Origin: Gallaecimonas sp. GXIMD4217
GTDB taxonomy: Bacteria > Pseudomonadota > Gammaproteobacteria > Enterobacterales > Gallaecimonadaceae
Direction of reading: 5' to 3'
Length of the DNA stretch: 64,000 bases
Assembly: GCF_038087665.1 (NCBI RefSeq)
Contig: NZ_CP149925.1
Location: 2,790,870-2,854,869 of the forward strand
The stretch's first letter is position 1. Every line of letters begins with the position of its first letter. The notes under the pieces were generated by a model. The model had not been told where the DNA came from and did not search any database. It saw only the letters and a list, made by a program, of their open reading frames with translations. The translations under genes were made by a program, and so were the position numbers. Below are positions 27,471 through 36,939 of this stretch, one piece after another.

Positions 27471-27637
27471 TTGACTCCCGCCAGAAAGTGGTTACTATTT
27501 GCGCAGCTTGAAAGTACCGTTGTTTATGCATTCCATTTCGACGTCCCTTCGTGACCCGGTCTGTCGTTCATAAGTAGCACTTCCAGCAACACCGCCCCTA
27601 CAGGGCTTTATTTATCAAGATCAATAGGATGACTCTT
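27471..27637 (+). promoter_or_regulatory. cold-shock gene promoter and long 5' leader
   Basis: TTGACT (27471-27476) and TACTAT (27493-27498) with a 16-bp spacer are followed by a leader of about 130 nt before the cold-shock ORF. Long structured leaders are characteristic of cspA-type mRNAs, where they act as thermosensors. The fold was not computed. Confidence 0.6.
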
Positions 27638-27841
27638 ATGTCTACTACCGGCACCGTTAAGTGGTTCAACGAAGAAAAAGGTTATGGCTTCATCGCTCAG
27701 GACAACGGCCCTGACGTATTCGCCCACTTCCGCGCCATCCAAGGCGACGGCTTCAAGACCCTGAAAGAAGGCCAGAAGGTCGAGTTCACCGTGACCCAGG
27801 GCGCCAAAGGTCCCCAGGCCGAGAACATCGTCGTTCTGTAA
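27638..27841 (+). CDS. CspA-family cold-shock protein
   Basis: A 67-residue single cold-shock domain that binds single-stranded RNA and DNA as a chaperone. RNP1 is KGYGFI (14-19) and RNP2 is DVFAHF (26-31). The sequence begins [19 protein letters not shown] and ends AENIVVL, as usual for the family. The start at 27638 was chosen by that N-terminus; AGGATG lies upstream. It is preceded by a long leader and followed by a terminator and the DbpA-type helicase gene. Which csp paralogue it corresponds to cannot be settled. Confidence 0.96.
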   Translation: MSTTGTVKWFNEEKGYGFIAQDNGPDVFAHFRAIQGDGFKTLKEGQKVEFTVTQGAKGPQAENIVVL

Positions 27842-27862
27842 GCCGACACCAAATTTAAGAAC

Positions 27863-27895
27863 AAAAGGGCAAGGCCGACGGGTCTTGCCCTTTTT
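27863..27895 (+). terminator. terminator of the cold-shock gene
   Basis: AAGGGCAAG and CTTGCCCTT arms around a 10-nt loop, followed by T5. Confidence 0.85.
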
Positions 27896-27929
27896 CTTGC
27901 TCCAACCCCGTATTTTGTAGGATGCCCCC

Positions 27930-29318
27930 TTGAGCCAACCCGATTTCGCCACCCTGAACCTGGCCCCCGCCCTGCTGGGCAACCTGGCCACCCTGGGCTA
28001 CACCACCATGACCCCCATCCAGGCCCAAAGCCTGCCGCCCATGCTGGCGGGCCGGGACGTCATCGCCCAGGGCAAGACCGGCTCCGGCAAGACCGCCGCC
28101 TTCGGCCTGGGCCTGCTGAGCCGGCTCAACGTCAAGCGCTTTCGCATCCAGTCCCTGGTGCTGTGCCCGACCCGGGAGCTGGCCGACCAGGTGGCGGTGG
28201 AGATCCGCCGCCTGGCCAGGGGCATCCACAACACCAAGGTGCTGACCTTGTGCGGCGGCATGCCGTTCGGCCCCCAGGTGGGCTCCCTGGCCCACGGCGC
28301 CCACATCATAGTGGGCACCCCGGGCCGGGTGCTGGACCACCTCAGCCGCGGCACACTGGTGCTGGACGAGCTCAACACCCTGGTGCTGGACGAGGCCGAC
28401 CGCATGCTGGACATGGGCTTCCAGGACGCCCTGGACGCCATCATGGCCCACGCCCCCGGCAACCGGCAGACGCTGCTGTTCTCCGCCACCTACCCGGACG
28501 AGATCAAGGCCATTGCCGGGCGCATCATGAGCAAGCCGGTGCAGGTGCAGGTGGCCGCCAGCCACGACGGCACCAGCATCAGCCAGCACTTCCACCTGCT
28601 GGCCGAAGGCGGCAGCCGCATCGACGCGGTGCGCCTGCTGCTGGCCAGGCACAAGCCGGAGTCGGCGGTGGTGTTCTGCAATACCAAGAAGGAAACCCAG
28701 GAGCTGGCCGACATCCTGGCCGGCCAGGGCTACGGCGCCCTGGCCCTGCACGGCGATCTGGAGCAGCGCGAGCGGGATCAGGCCCTGGTGCGCTTCGCCA
28801 ACAAGAGCGTGTCTGTGCTGGTGGCCACCGACGTGGCGGCCCGGGGCCTGGACGTGCAGGATCTGGATCTGGTGGTGAACTACCACCTGGCCCACGACCC
28901 CGAGGTGCACGTGCACCGCATCGGTCGTACCGGCCGGGCCGGCAGCAAGGGCCTGGCCTGCTCGCTGTACCTGGAGCGCCAGGCCCACCGCATCATCGAA
29001 CTGGAAGACTACCTGGGCACCAATATCAACCCCAGGCCCCTGCCCCCGGCCGAGCTGCTGGAACAGGCCCCCTACCTCGCCCCCATGGCCACCTTGCAGA
29101 TCGACGGCGGCAAGCGCCAGAAGCTCAGGCCCGGCGACATCCTCGGCGCCCTGACCAACGACGACAGCATCAGCGGCAAGCAGGTGGGCAAGATCAACGT
29201 CATGGACGACTGGGCCTACGTGGCGGTCAGCCGCGAGGTGAAGAAGCGGGCCCTGGACAAGCTCGGCAACAACAAGCTCAAGGGCCGCAGCTTCCGGGTC
29301 CGCGCCATAGGCCGCTGA
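27930..29318 (+). CDS. dbpA: ATP-dependent RNA helicase DbpA
   Basis: A 462-residue DEAD-box helicase acting in large-subunit ribosome assembly through 23S rRNA hairpin 92. Motifs in order: Q motif region YTTMTPIQAQSLP, motif I GKTGSGKT, PTRELA, TPGRVLDH, DEAD in VLDEADRMLDMG, SAT, and HRIGRTGRAG. The C-terminal RNA-binding domain (GDILGALTNDDSISGKQVG, ending KGRSFRVRAIGR) identifies DbpA rather than a generic helicase. The start codon is TTG at 27930 with AGGA upstream. It follows a cold-shock gene and is convergent with a hydrolase gene only 3 bp away. Confidence 0.95.
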   Translation: MSQPDFATLNLAPALLGNLATLGYTTMTPIQAQSLPPMLAGRDVIAQGKTGSGKTAAFGLGLLSRLNVKRFRIQSLVLCPTRELADQVAVEIRRLARGIHNTKVLTLCGGMPFGPQVGSLAHGAHIIVGTPGRVLDHLSRGTLVLDELNTLVLDEADRMLDMGFQDALDAIMAHAPGNRQTLLFSATYPDEIKAIAGRIMSKPVQVQVAASHDGTSISQHFHLLAEGGSRIDAVRLLLARHKPESAVVFCNTKKETQELADILAGQGYGALALHGDLEQRERDQALVRFANKSVSVLVATDVAARGLDVQDLDLVVNYHLAHDPEVHVHRIGRTGRAGSKGLACSLYLERQAHRIIELEDYLGTNINPRPLPPAELLEQAPYLAPMATLQIDGGKRQKLRPGDILGALTNDDSISGKQVGKINVMDDWAYVAVSREVKKRALDKLGNNKLKGRSFRVRAIGR

Positions 29319-29321
29319 GGG

Positions 29322-30014
29322 CTAGTCGACGTCCCGGGCCGCCCCTTCGATCAGGGTGGCCACTGCCTCGGGCTGGGAGGCCAGGCTGGCATGGCCGGCG
29401 TCCAGCTCCAGCACCTGCCGGGCCTGCATGCGCTCGGCAAACCAGCGCTGGGTGTCGGGGGGGATCATGCGGTCCTGGCCGGACACCTGGTACCAGCTCG
29501 GCTTGCTCTTCCAGGCCGGGGCGCCGGCGGCGTCCTCGAAGCAGCGGGCGGCGATGGGTTTCTGGGTCCGGGCCATCACCAGCGCCTGGGTCTCGTCCAG
29601 GTCCTGGCAGAAGTGCTCGCGAAACTGCGCCTTGTCCAGCCACAGGAAGCCGTGCTCGTCCGGCCTGATGATGGCGGCGCCCGGGGGCGGCTCCTGCCGC
29701 GCCAGCAGCAGCCCAGGCGCCTCGCCTTCGTCCGGGGCGAAGGCGGCGATATAGACCAGGCCCACCACCTTGGCGTCGTTGCCGGCGCCGCTGATCACCA
29801 TGCCGCCGTAGGAGTGGCCCACCAGCAGCACGGGGCCGTCTATGCCGTCCAGGTGCTGCTTGGTCCTGTGGATGTCGTCGAGCAGGGAGGTCAGCGGCAG
29901 CTGCACGGCGCTGACCTCGTGGCCCCTGGCGTGCAGCGCCGCTATCACCTTGGCCCAGTGGGAGGCGTCTCCCCAGGCGCCATGCACCAGCACGATATGA
30001 AGTTGGTTGCTCAT
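29322..30014 (-). CDS. alpha/beta-hydrolase
   Basis: A 230-residue cytosolic hydrolase. The N-terminus IVLVHGAWGDASHW holds the oxyanion His-Gly. The nucleophile elbow is GHSYGG (Ser about 67), the acid is Asp in SGQDRMIPP, and the base is His in DAGHASLASQP. The pattern is that of esterase-like alpha/beta-hydrolases often annotated next to salicylate esterase relatives. The substrate is unknown. It has no obvious operon partner, and its 3' end nearly touches the dbpA stop. Confidence 0.85.
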   Translation of the reverse strand: MSNQLHIVLVHGAWGDASHWAKVIAALHARGHEVSAVQLPLTSLLDDIHRTKQHLDGIDGPVLLVGHSYGGMVISGAGNDAKVVGLVYIAAFAPDEGEAPGLLLARQEPPPGAAIIRPDEHGFLWLDKAQFREHFCQDLDETQALVMARTQKPIAARCFEDAAGAPAWKSKPSWYQVSGQDRMIPPDTQRWFAERMQARQVLELDAGHASLASQPEAVATLIEGAARDVD

Positions 30015-30076
30015 GATCTGCGTTCCCTTTAGTGGCGGTTGCTCCCTAAAAGGTATAGCCGCCCTGGGCGTAGTCG

Positions 30077-31291
<1,215 letters not shown>

Positions 31292-31494
31292 TTCAAGGCT
31301 CGCGGCGGCAATCATTGGACGGCCATTCTACCGGAGCGCACCGGGCGCCGCTGCCCCTTCTAGCCCTTTCGTCCGGGTTACCGCTGGCGCGCCCTGGGCT
31401 ATAAGGGACAAGGCGGCCGTCACCTGGCTGACACGGCTTCGTAAGAAAGCCCTGTCACCATGGCCGGTCAACACAACAGGAGGGGACCATAACA

Positions 31495-33207
31495 ATGAGA
31501 ATCAAGATATTGGCGGCCACCATCGCGGCCCTGGCCACGGGCCAGGCCCTGGCGGCGCCCGAGGTGCACTACGACCAGTGCCGCCAGCCGTTCAGCTACG
31601 GCGGCAGCAGCTACCTGGGCACCACCGACAGGGACAACGCCGGGGTACAGTGGTGCTACCTGAAGACGCCCCAGCAGGGCTCAACCTGGGCCGTGGTGCG
31701 GGAAGAAAGCATACCGCTGCAAAAGACGGTGTCCGGCACCAACTGCGCCGCCACCAGCAGCTACCTGGGCGAAACCTTCCACGGCTGCTCCACCAGGGGC
31801 CACTCCACCTTCTGGTGCTACACCGACGACCAGGGCAGCAACTGGGAGAACTGCCAGGGCGAGGACGGCGGCGAGCTGCTCGGTCATGCCCAGCCCCAGG
31901 CCACGGCGCTGGTGGAGACGGTGGCGGTGGGTTCCTGCTTCAAGCAGCAGGGCAGCATGGGCCAGGCCATGGCCAGGCTGACCGCCAGCCAGCCGGATCT
32001 GTTCATGTGGCTGGGCGACAACATCTATGCCGACACCACCGACATCAGCACCATGCGCGCCAAGTACGACGCCAAGAAGGCCAACCCGGACTACCGGGCC
32101 TTCCTGGAGGCCGGCATCCCGGTGCTGGCCACCTGGGACGACCATGACTTCGGCGCCAACAACGCCGGCGACAACTACCCCAAACGGGCCGAGAGCCAGC
32201 AGGAGTTCCTGCGCCATTTCGATGTACCCGCCGACGATCCCCGCTACAAGGGCCAAGAAGGTATCTACAGCGCCCTGATCCAGGGCCCGGCCGGCAAGAG
32301 GGTACACAGCATCATGCTGGACGCCCGCTACCACAGATCCCCCACCTTCTCCAGCTACGGCCAGTGCCGGGGTGACGCCTCCACCCTACTTGGCGAGACC
32401 CAGTGGGCCTGGCTGGAGGCGGAGCTGGCCAAGCCCAGTGAGATCAAGATCATCGCCTCCGGCATCCAGGTGCTGCCGCCGCTGCATCGGGAGCGCAGCC
32501 TGAGCAGTTACTGCGCCTATGGCAACGGCCAGGCCTTCAACGCCGCCGTGGAAAGCCTCGGCGAGAGCGCCCTGTCCGGCACCAGCTACGAGTCCTGGGC
32601 GGAGATGCCCCAGCAGCGCGAGCGGCTGCTGCGCCTGGTGCAGAAGGCGATCAACGACGGCAAGGCCAAGCAGGTGATCTTCGTCAGCGGCGACCAGCAC
32701 TGGGGCGAGCTGCTGCAAAAAGACATCCCCGCCAGCACCGAGCACGGCCCGGCGGTGACGGTATTCGAGGTGACCGCCTCCGGCTTCGGCCAGAACTGGC
32801 CCTATGATGTGCCGAACCCGAACCGGCTGCCGGTCTGGGCCGACAGCCAGGGCGACGGCAACTACGGCCAGCAGTGCGTGCTGCCCTTCAAGTACCAGGG
32901 GATCAGCTACGATTCCTGCACCAGCCGCGACCATGACAGGCCCTGGTGCTACACCCAGGTGGACGGGAATGGTAATGGCATCGAGGGCCAGTGGGGCAAC
33001 TGCGCCCCCGAAGGTGCCGCCATCCCCACCGGGCTGGTGGGCAAGGTGCCGGCTGAGCTGGGCGCCGTATCCACCGCCGACCGCCACCTGATCAACAAGA
33101 CCGGCAGCAACTACGGCCAGATAGACATCGACTGGCAGCAGCGGCGGATCCGCCTGTCCATCCAGAGCGAGACCGAGGAAGTGGCGTCCACCCTGGTGGC
33201 CTTCTAA
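31495..33207 (+). CDS. secreted PhoD-type phosphatase with fibronectin type II-like modules
   Basis: A 570-residue exported enzyme with a signal peptide (1-21). The central PhoD-type metallophosphatase domain shows VGSCFKQQ (about 145), MWLGDNIYAD (171-180), TWDDHDFGANNAG and SGDQHWGEL. Two cysteine modules precede it and one follows. Module b (Cys84, Cys98, Cys108, Cys120) and module c (Cys461, Cys475, Cys485, Cys503) follow the spacing C-x2-PF-x-Y-x7-C-x8-WC of fibronectin type II domains. Module a (Cys29, Cys54) lacks two cysteines. FN2 modules bind collagen-like ligands in animals, so here they may tether the enzyme to a substrate. A strong AGGAGGGG site precedes the start. Confidence 0.85.
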   Translation: MRIKILAATIAALATGQALAAPEVHYDQCRQPFSYGGSSYLGTTDRDNAGVQWCYLKTPQQGSTWAVVREESIPLQKTVSGTNCAATSSYLGETFHGCSTRGHSTFWCYTDDQGSNWENCQGEDGGELLGHAQPQATALVETVAVGSCFKQQGSMGQAMARLTASQPDLFMWLGDNIYADTTDISTMRAKYDAKKANPDYRAFLEAGIPVLATWDDHDFGANNAGDNYPKRAESQQEFLRHFDVPADDPRYKGQEGIYSALIQGPAGKRVHSIMLDARYHRSPTFSSYGQCRGDASTLLGETQWAWLEAELAKPSEIKIIASGIQVLPPLHRERSLSSYCAYGNGQAFNAAVESLGESALSGTSYESWAEMPQQRERLLRLVQKAINDGKAKQVIFVSGDQHWGELLQKDIPASTEHGPAVTVFEVTASGFGQNWPYDVPNPNRLPVWADSQGDGNYGQQCVLPFKYQGISYDSCTSRDHDRPWCYTQVDGNGNGIEGQWGNCAPEGAAIPTGLVGKVPAELGAVSTADRHLINKTGSNYGQIDIDWQQRRIRLSIQSETEEVASTLVAF

Positions 33208-33210
33208 CGC

Positions 33211-33237
33211 AAAAAGGCAGCCAAACGGCTGCCTTTT
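33211..33237. terminator. bidirectional terminator
   Basis: GGCAGCC-AAAC-GGCTGCC hairpin with A5 and T4 flanks between convergent genes. Confidence 0.85.
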
Positions 33238-33254
33238 CATTGGCTCATCCGGGC

Positions 33255-33833
33255 TTACTCCATGGCCTGGACCTTGCCGCCACCCACTATGGACTTCTGC
33301 ACCCTGGGGCTGCCCTGGTAGAGCACGGTGCCGCCCTGGGCGATATTGGCATTGAGCTGTTGCTCGGCCTTGACCCTTACCATGCCGCCACCGAACAGGC
33401 TGGCCACCACCTGGCGGCTGCTGAGGGCGGTGGCGTCCACCAGGCCGCCGTTGTTCAGGGACAGGCTGAACTGGTGCACCGGCAGGAAGCCGGGCTTGAT
33501 CACCACCTCGCCACCATTGACCAGCTGCAGGCCATTGAGGGTGCTGGTGCCTATCTCCAGATCCAGCTGCTCGGTGCAATATTCGCCGCAGCCGACCACC
33601 AGGGTACCGTCCACCACCTCGGCGCTGAGCTTGGCCAGGCCGCCCGGCTCGCCCACGGCGTGCAGGTAGTGTTTGCCGTAGGGCAGGATCACCACCCGGC
33701 CGGCGGTCTTGATGGCCACCTTCTGGAAGGCCGGCATGGCCAGGGTCCTGTCGGTAGCGCCCTGGGAGTCTTCGGTGGAGGCGCAACCACCCAGCAGCAG
33801 GGCGGCCAAGCAGAGTTGCAGCAAACGGGTCAT
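33255..33833 (-). CDS. GIN-domain (DUF2807-like) lipoprotein
   Basis: A 192-residue predicted lipoprotein. The lipobox is LLGGC with Cys17, followed by AST. The mature part is a repetitive right-handed beta structure: VAIKTAGRVVILPYG, LQLVNGGEVVIKPG, LSLNNGGLVDATALS, VASLFGGGMVRVKA and SIVGGGKVQAME. These N/G-G turn repeats are typical of the GIN/DUF2807 adhesin-head-like domain. Two cysteines in VGCGEYC may form a disulfide. Function is unknown; an envelope role is inferred. It is divergent from the YgjP-like gene. Confidence 0.75.
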   Translation of the reverse strand: MTRLLQLCLAALLLGGCASTEDSQGATDRTLAMPAFQKVAIKTAGRVVILPYGKHYLHAVGEPGGLAKLSAEVVDGTLVVGCGEYCTEQLDLEIGTSTLNGLQLVNGGEVVIKPGFLPVHQFSLSLNNGGLVDATALSSRQVVASLFGGGMVRVKAEQQLNANIAQGGTVLYQGSPRVQKSIVGGGKVQAME

Positions 33834-33972
33834 TGGTCATCCTTTGAGCAGTCAAGCAATGACTCTAAATTAACATACCTTTAACCAAGATCAATGGCCG
33901 TCTGGGCAGCCATGGCAATGAAAAACGCGGTTCTGCTCCCGAAATGGTCCCGAAAGCCCTAAAATAGCGGCC

Positions 33973-34464
33973 ATGCAGCAGCTCAAGTACCTGGCCGGCT
34001 ATCCGGCCCAGCTCCAGCAACAGGCCCGCCAGCTTATCGACAGCGGCAAGCTGGGCCCGTACCTGGAACGCAAGTATCCCCGGACCAACACCCTCACCAG
34101 CGACAAGGCGCTGTTCGAGGAAGTGCAGCGGCTGCGCAGCCGTTTCCTCAGGAATGCCGCCCCCATCAGCAAGGCCTGTTACGACAGCAAGATCCAGGTC
34201 ATCAAGCACGCCCTGGGCCAGCACCACTATGTGCAGCGGGTCCAGGGTAGCAGGCTCAAGACCAAGAACGAGATCCGCGTCGCCTCCATCTTCAAGGAGG
34301 CCCCGGCCGACTTCCTGACCATGATCCTGGTCCATGAGCTGGCCCATGTCCGCGAGAAGGAACACAACAAGGCCTTCTACCAGCTCTGCTGTCACATGGA
34401 GCCCGGCTACCACCAGCTTGAGCTGGACATGCGCCTGTGGCTGACCCACAGGGAGCTTGGCTGA
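33973..34464 (+). CDS. YgjP-like (M48-type) metallopeptidase domain protein
   Basis: A 163-residue protein of the YgjP/DUF45 family. The zinc signature HELAHVREKEHNKAFYQLC (from about residue 121) provides His-x3-His and a third His downstream. The N-terminal YLAGYPAQLQQQARQLIDSG and ASIFKEAPADFLTMILV are conserved in the family. Members are annotated as metal-dependent hydrolases, and a UTP pyrophosphatase activity has been reported for one. No signal peptide is seen, so it should be cytosolic. A hairpin terminator follows. Confidence 0.85.
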   Translation: MQQLKYLAGYPAQLQQQARQLIDSGKLGPYLERKYPRTNTLTSDKALFEEVQRLRSRFLRNAAPISKACYDSKIQVIKHALGQHHYVQRVQGSRLKTKNEIRVASIFKEAPADFLTMILVHELAHVREKEHNKAFYQLCCHMEPGYHQLELDMRLWLTHRELG

Positions 34465-34484
34465 ACATCTGGGTCTAAGCTGAA

Positions 34485-34512
34485 AGACGCCGGCATGAAG
34501 GCCGGCGTTTTC
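34485..34512 (+). terminator. terminator of the YgjP-like gene
   Basis: ACGCCGGC-ATGAAG-GCCGGCGT stem-loop followed by TTT. Confidence 0.75.
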
Positions 34513-34528
34513 TGCTGAGGACATCGCG

Positions 34529-34924
34529 ATGAACGACCCCTTTACAACCCACGGCGCCTTCAGCTGGGCCGAGCTGATGTGCGATGACGTGGACAGGGCC
34601 AAGGCCTTCTACGGCGAGCTGTTCGGCTGGACCTACGACACCCTGCCCATGCAGGACGGCGAGTACCACGTGGCCATCTGCGGCGGCCAGAAGATCGCCG
34701 GCATCATGAAGAAACCGCCCCAGGCGGCGGACATGCCCACCATGTGGGGCAACTATGTGACGGTGCTGGACATCAACCATACCGCCCGCTTCGCCGAGGA
34801 GCTGGGCGCCACCATACTGGTGCCGCCCACGCCCATTCCCGGTGTCGGCATCTTCTGCCTGTTCCAGAGCCCCAGCGGCGAGCTCCTGTCGGCCATTCAG
34901 TACAAAGAGACGCCGGAGGCCTGA
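34529..34924 (+). CDS. VOC-superfamily (glyoxalase/dioxygenase fold) protein
   Basis: A 131-residue protein with one vicinal-oxygen-chelate fold. FSWAELMCDDVDRAKAFYGE and LFGWTYDTLPM form the first module. WGNYVTVLDINHTARFAEELG and IFCLFQSPSGELLSAIQY form the second. The closing SPSGE with Glu is the usual metal ligand position. Proteins of this subgroup are annotated glyoxalase/bleomycin-resistance-like with unknown substrates. Its last 28 bp overlap the 3' end of the convergent secreted-protein gene. Confidence 0.85.
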   Translation: MNDPFTTHGAFSWAELMCDDVDRAKAFYGELFGWTYDTLPMQDGEYHVAICGGQKIAGIMKKPPQAADMPTMWGNYVTVLDINHTARFAEELGATILVPPTPIPGVGIFCLFQSPSGELLSAIQYKETPEA

Positions 34925-35481
34925 TCCCAGGCCGGTGGCGGCGGGGCCACCGGCCTGGTGAGATCGAATTCCATCCGGAAACGCCGGCCGGGCCGGCTCA
35001 GGCCATAGCTGAAGTGCTTGCCCGGCTCGATCTCCAGGATCCAGGTATTGGCCACGGCCGCGTCCAGGCCCTGGGCCTTGAACAGGGCCTGGCTGTGGGC
35101 ATCGGCGGGAAAGGCCTGGCGGCCGGCACTGCCGCTCTCTACCGTATGGCCGCCGTATTGGCTCAGGCGGTCTTCGCTGCCGTCCTGGTGGCGGTGATCA
35201 TGCTTGAGTTCCAGGCCGTCGCTTGTCTTGCGCAGCACCCAGATCCGCGAGCGGTTCTCGCCCACCTGAAGCGGGATGCGCAGCTCGCTGTCGCTGCAGT
35301 CGCGCACATGCATGACGATGCGTGCCTCCCGCCAGTCCTGGTCGGCCGCTTCCGACTCCACCACCCTGGCCTCGAAGGCCTTGCCGCACTGGGCGCCGAG
35401 GGCGGCGAAGAATTGCTGCTGGGGCCCGGCCAGGACCAGCGTCGGGAACAGGGCCAACAGACCCAGATTTTTCAAAGACAT
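34897..35481 (-). CDS. hypothetical secreted protein
   Basis: A 194-residue protein with a signal peptide (MSLKNLGLLALFPTLVLAG). Mature landmarks are FFAALGAQCGKAFEARVVE, IVMHVRDCSDSELRIPLQVG, RIWVLRKTSDGLELKHDHRH, and a C-terminal FSYGLSRPGRRFRMEFDLTRPV. The two cysteines could pair. It is not assigned to a family. The start at 35481 begins at the signal peptide; the frame is open for 37 further codons upstream with unlikely composition. The 3' end overlaps the VOC gene by 28 bp with no terminator between. Confidence 0.75.
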   Translation of the reverse strand: MSLKNLGLLALFPTLVLAGPQQQFFAALGAQCGKAFEARVVESEAADQDWREARIVMHVRDCSDSELRIPLQVGENRSRIWVLRKTSDGLELKHDHRHQDGSEDRLSQYGGHTVESGSAGRQAFPADAHSQALFKAQGLDAAVANTWILEIEPGKHFSYGLSRPGRRFRMEFDLTRPVAPPPPAWDQASGVSLY

Positions 35482-35801
35482 GATGACATTTCCATGCTTG
35501 GAGATGGCCCAGCATAGCGGCTTTTCGCAGGGCCCGCAGCAGCGGCACGAACGACGATTGGCCCGGAATGACCCCGGAAATAAAAATGTCACTAACCCTT
35601 AGCGCAAGGGCGGCGCAGCCGGCCAAAACACCAGGGTAAAGCCAACAAAAACAATCGACTGGCAACAGGCAGTGGCGATCAACCAGAAAATGCATTTGAA
35701 CTCAAATCAATCCAGCTCGAATGATTATTTGGGTTTCACGCTTGATCTCTGACCAGTAGAGAGGGGACAATAAGGATGCATTCTTAGCAGAGGACCTTGT
35801 T
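35482..35801. other. intergenic region, AT-rich in its right half
   Basis: A 320-bp stretch without a supportable gene. The right half (about 35640-35780) is much more AT-rich than the surroundings and probably holds the promoter of the small HMA-like gene, but no convincing -35/-10 pair could be fixed. Only minimal open frames of a dozen codons occur here. An AGAGGA site at its end serves the TTG start at 35802. Confidence 0.45.
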
Positions 35802-35996
35802 TTGCATCGCATCGAAGTGGAAAGCATCCAGAGCGATTTTTGTATTTCCAAGATATTCCAGGCCATTCAATGCCAGGATATCGAAGCCAAGGTTCGCGTC
35901 GACCGCGACCGAAATGAGCTGCTGATCGCCAGCAGCGAGAGCCGCCAGTGCCTGGTGGAGGCCCTGGCCGACTGCGGCTATCCCGCCGTCAACTGA
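35802..35996 (+). CDS. small protein resembling a heavy-metal-associated domain
   Basis: A 64-residue protein. It begins with a beta strand (HRIEVESI), then a loop and helix (QSDFCISKIFQAIQ), two strands (EAKVRVDRDRNELLIAS) and a second helix ending ALADCGYPAVN. That order and the GYPA ending are those of the HMA/copper-chaperone fold. The CxxC metal motif is reduced to a single Cys at the loop (SDFC), so metal binding is uncertain. The start is TTG with AGAGGA seven bases upstream. A terminator follows. The HMA assignment is structural inference from pattern only. Confidence 0.6.
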   Translation: MHRIEVESIQSDFCISKIFQAIQCQDIEAKVRVDRDRNELLIASSESRQCLVEALADCGYPAVN

Positions 35997-36048
35997 GCCG
36001 GAACCCCATCGCCAGCCGTCTGTGAAGAAGGCTGCCGAAGAGGCTCCC

Positions 36049-36074
36049 AAGCCGCCCGCCCGGGCGGCTTTTTC
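36049..36074 (+). terminator. terminator of the HMA-like gene
   Basis: AAGCCGCCCG-CC-CGGGCGGCTT hairpin followed by T3. Confidence 0.85.
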
Positions 36075-36141
36075 ATTCAGGGCTTGTGCCGGCGGCAAAT
36101 GTGCCGACAATGGGTTAATCGAATGTAACAAGAATAAGCAG

Positions 36142-36939
36142 ATGCACAGCCTGTCTCCCGCCGATCTCGTGATCCTGCTGGTGGAACCCTCCGCCACCCA
36201 GCGCCGTATCATCAGCAACAACCTGGCCGAAGAGGCCGTCCACCAGGTGGACTGCGCCACCGGCCTGGCCGACGCCCTGGCCAGGCTGGCCGAGAGCCGG
36301 CCTGATCTGGTGCTGAGCAGCCTGCATTTCGAGGACGGCAGCGCCCTGGAGCTGGTCCGGGCCATGGGCCGGGATCCGGAGCTGGCCAAGGTGCCCTTCA
36401 TGCTGGTGACCAGCGAGCAGCGCCCTGCCCAGCTGGAGGCCTTCAAGCAGTCAGGGGTGGTGGCGCTGCTGCCCAAGCCGTTCAGCCGCGAGCAGCTGGG
36501 CCGGGCCCTCAACGCCACCCTGGATCTGCTCAGCCCGGACGAGCTGGAGCTGAGCCATTTCGACGTGCAGTCATTGCGGGTACTGGTGGTGGATGACAGC
36601 CGCCTGGCGCGCCGTCACATCAAGAGGGTACTGGAGAACCTGGGGGTGAGCCGGATCACCGAGGCCGAAGACGGCGCCCAGGCCCAGCAACTGCTGGGCC
36701 TGCATATGTTCGATCTGGTGGTAACCGATTACAACATGCCCCATGTCAACGGCCGGGAGCTGGCCGAACACATCCGCAGCCAGAGCCAGCAGTCCCACCT
36801 GCCGATCCTGATGGTGACCAGCGAGGCCAACGGCGCTCACCTGGCCAACATCACCCAGGCCGGCATCAATGCCATCTGTGACAAACCCTTCGAACCCATG
36901 GTGGTCAAGGAAATGCTGTACCGGCTGCTTAACGACTGA
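36142..36939 (+). CDS. double-receiver response regulator
   Basis: A 265-residue protein made of two CheY-like receiver domains and no output domain. The first (about 1-130) is degenerate: Glu15 stands at the acidic pocket and Ser60 replaces the phospho-acceptor Asp (DLVLSSL), although Lys112 of PKPF remains. The second (about 145-265) is intact: Asp151/Asp152, phospho-acceptor Asp196 in VVTDYNMP, Thr226, and Lys248 in CDKPF. It probably relays phosphate in chemotaxis or another pathway; no kinase is adjacent. The ATG has a weak ribosome-binding site. The 3' end is repeated twice in tandem downstream. Confidence 0.85.
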   Translation: MHSLSPADLVILLVEPSATQRRIISNNLAEEAVHQVDCATGLADALARLAESRPDLVLSSLHFEDGSALELVRAMGRDPELAKVPFMLVTSEQRPAQLEAFKQSGVVALLPKPFSREQLGRALNATLDLLSPDELELSHFDVQSLRVLVVDDSRLARRHIKRVLENLGVSRITEAEDGAQAQQLLGLHMFDLVVTDYNMPHVNGRELAEHIRSQSQQSHLPILMVTSEANGAHLANITQAGINAICDKPFEPMVVKEMLYRLLND

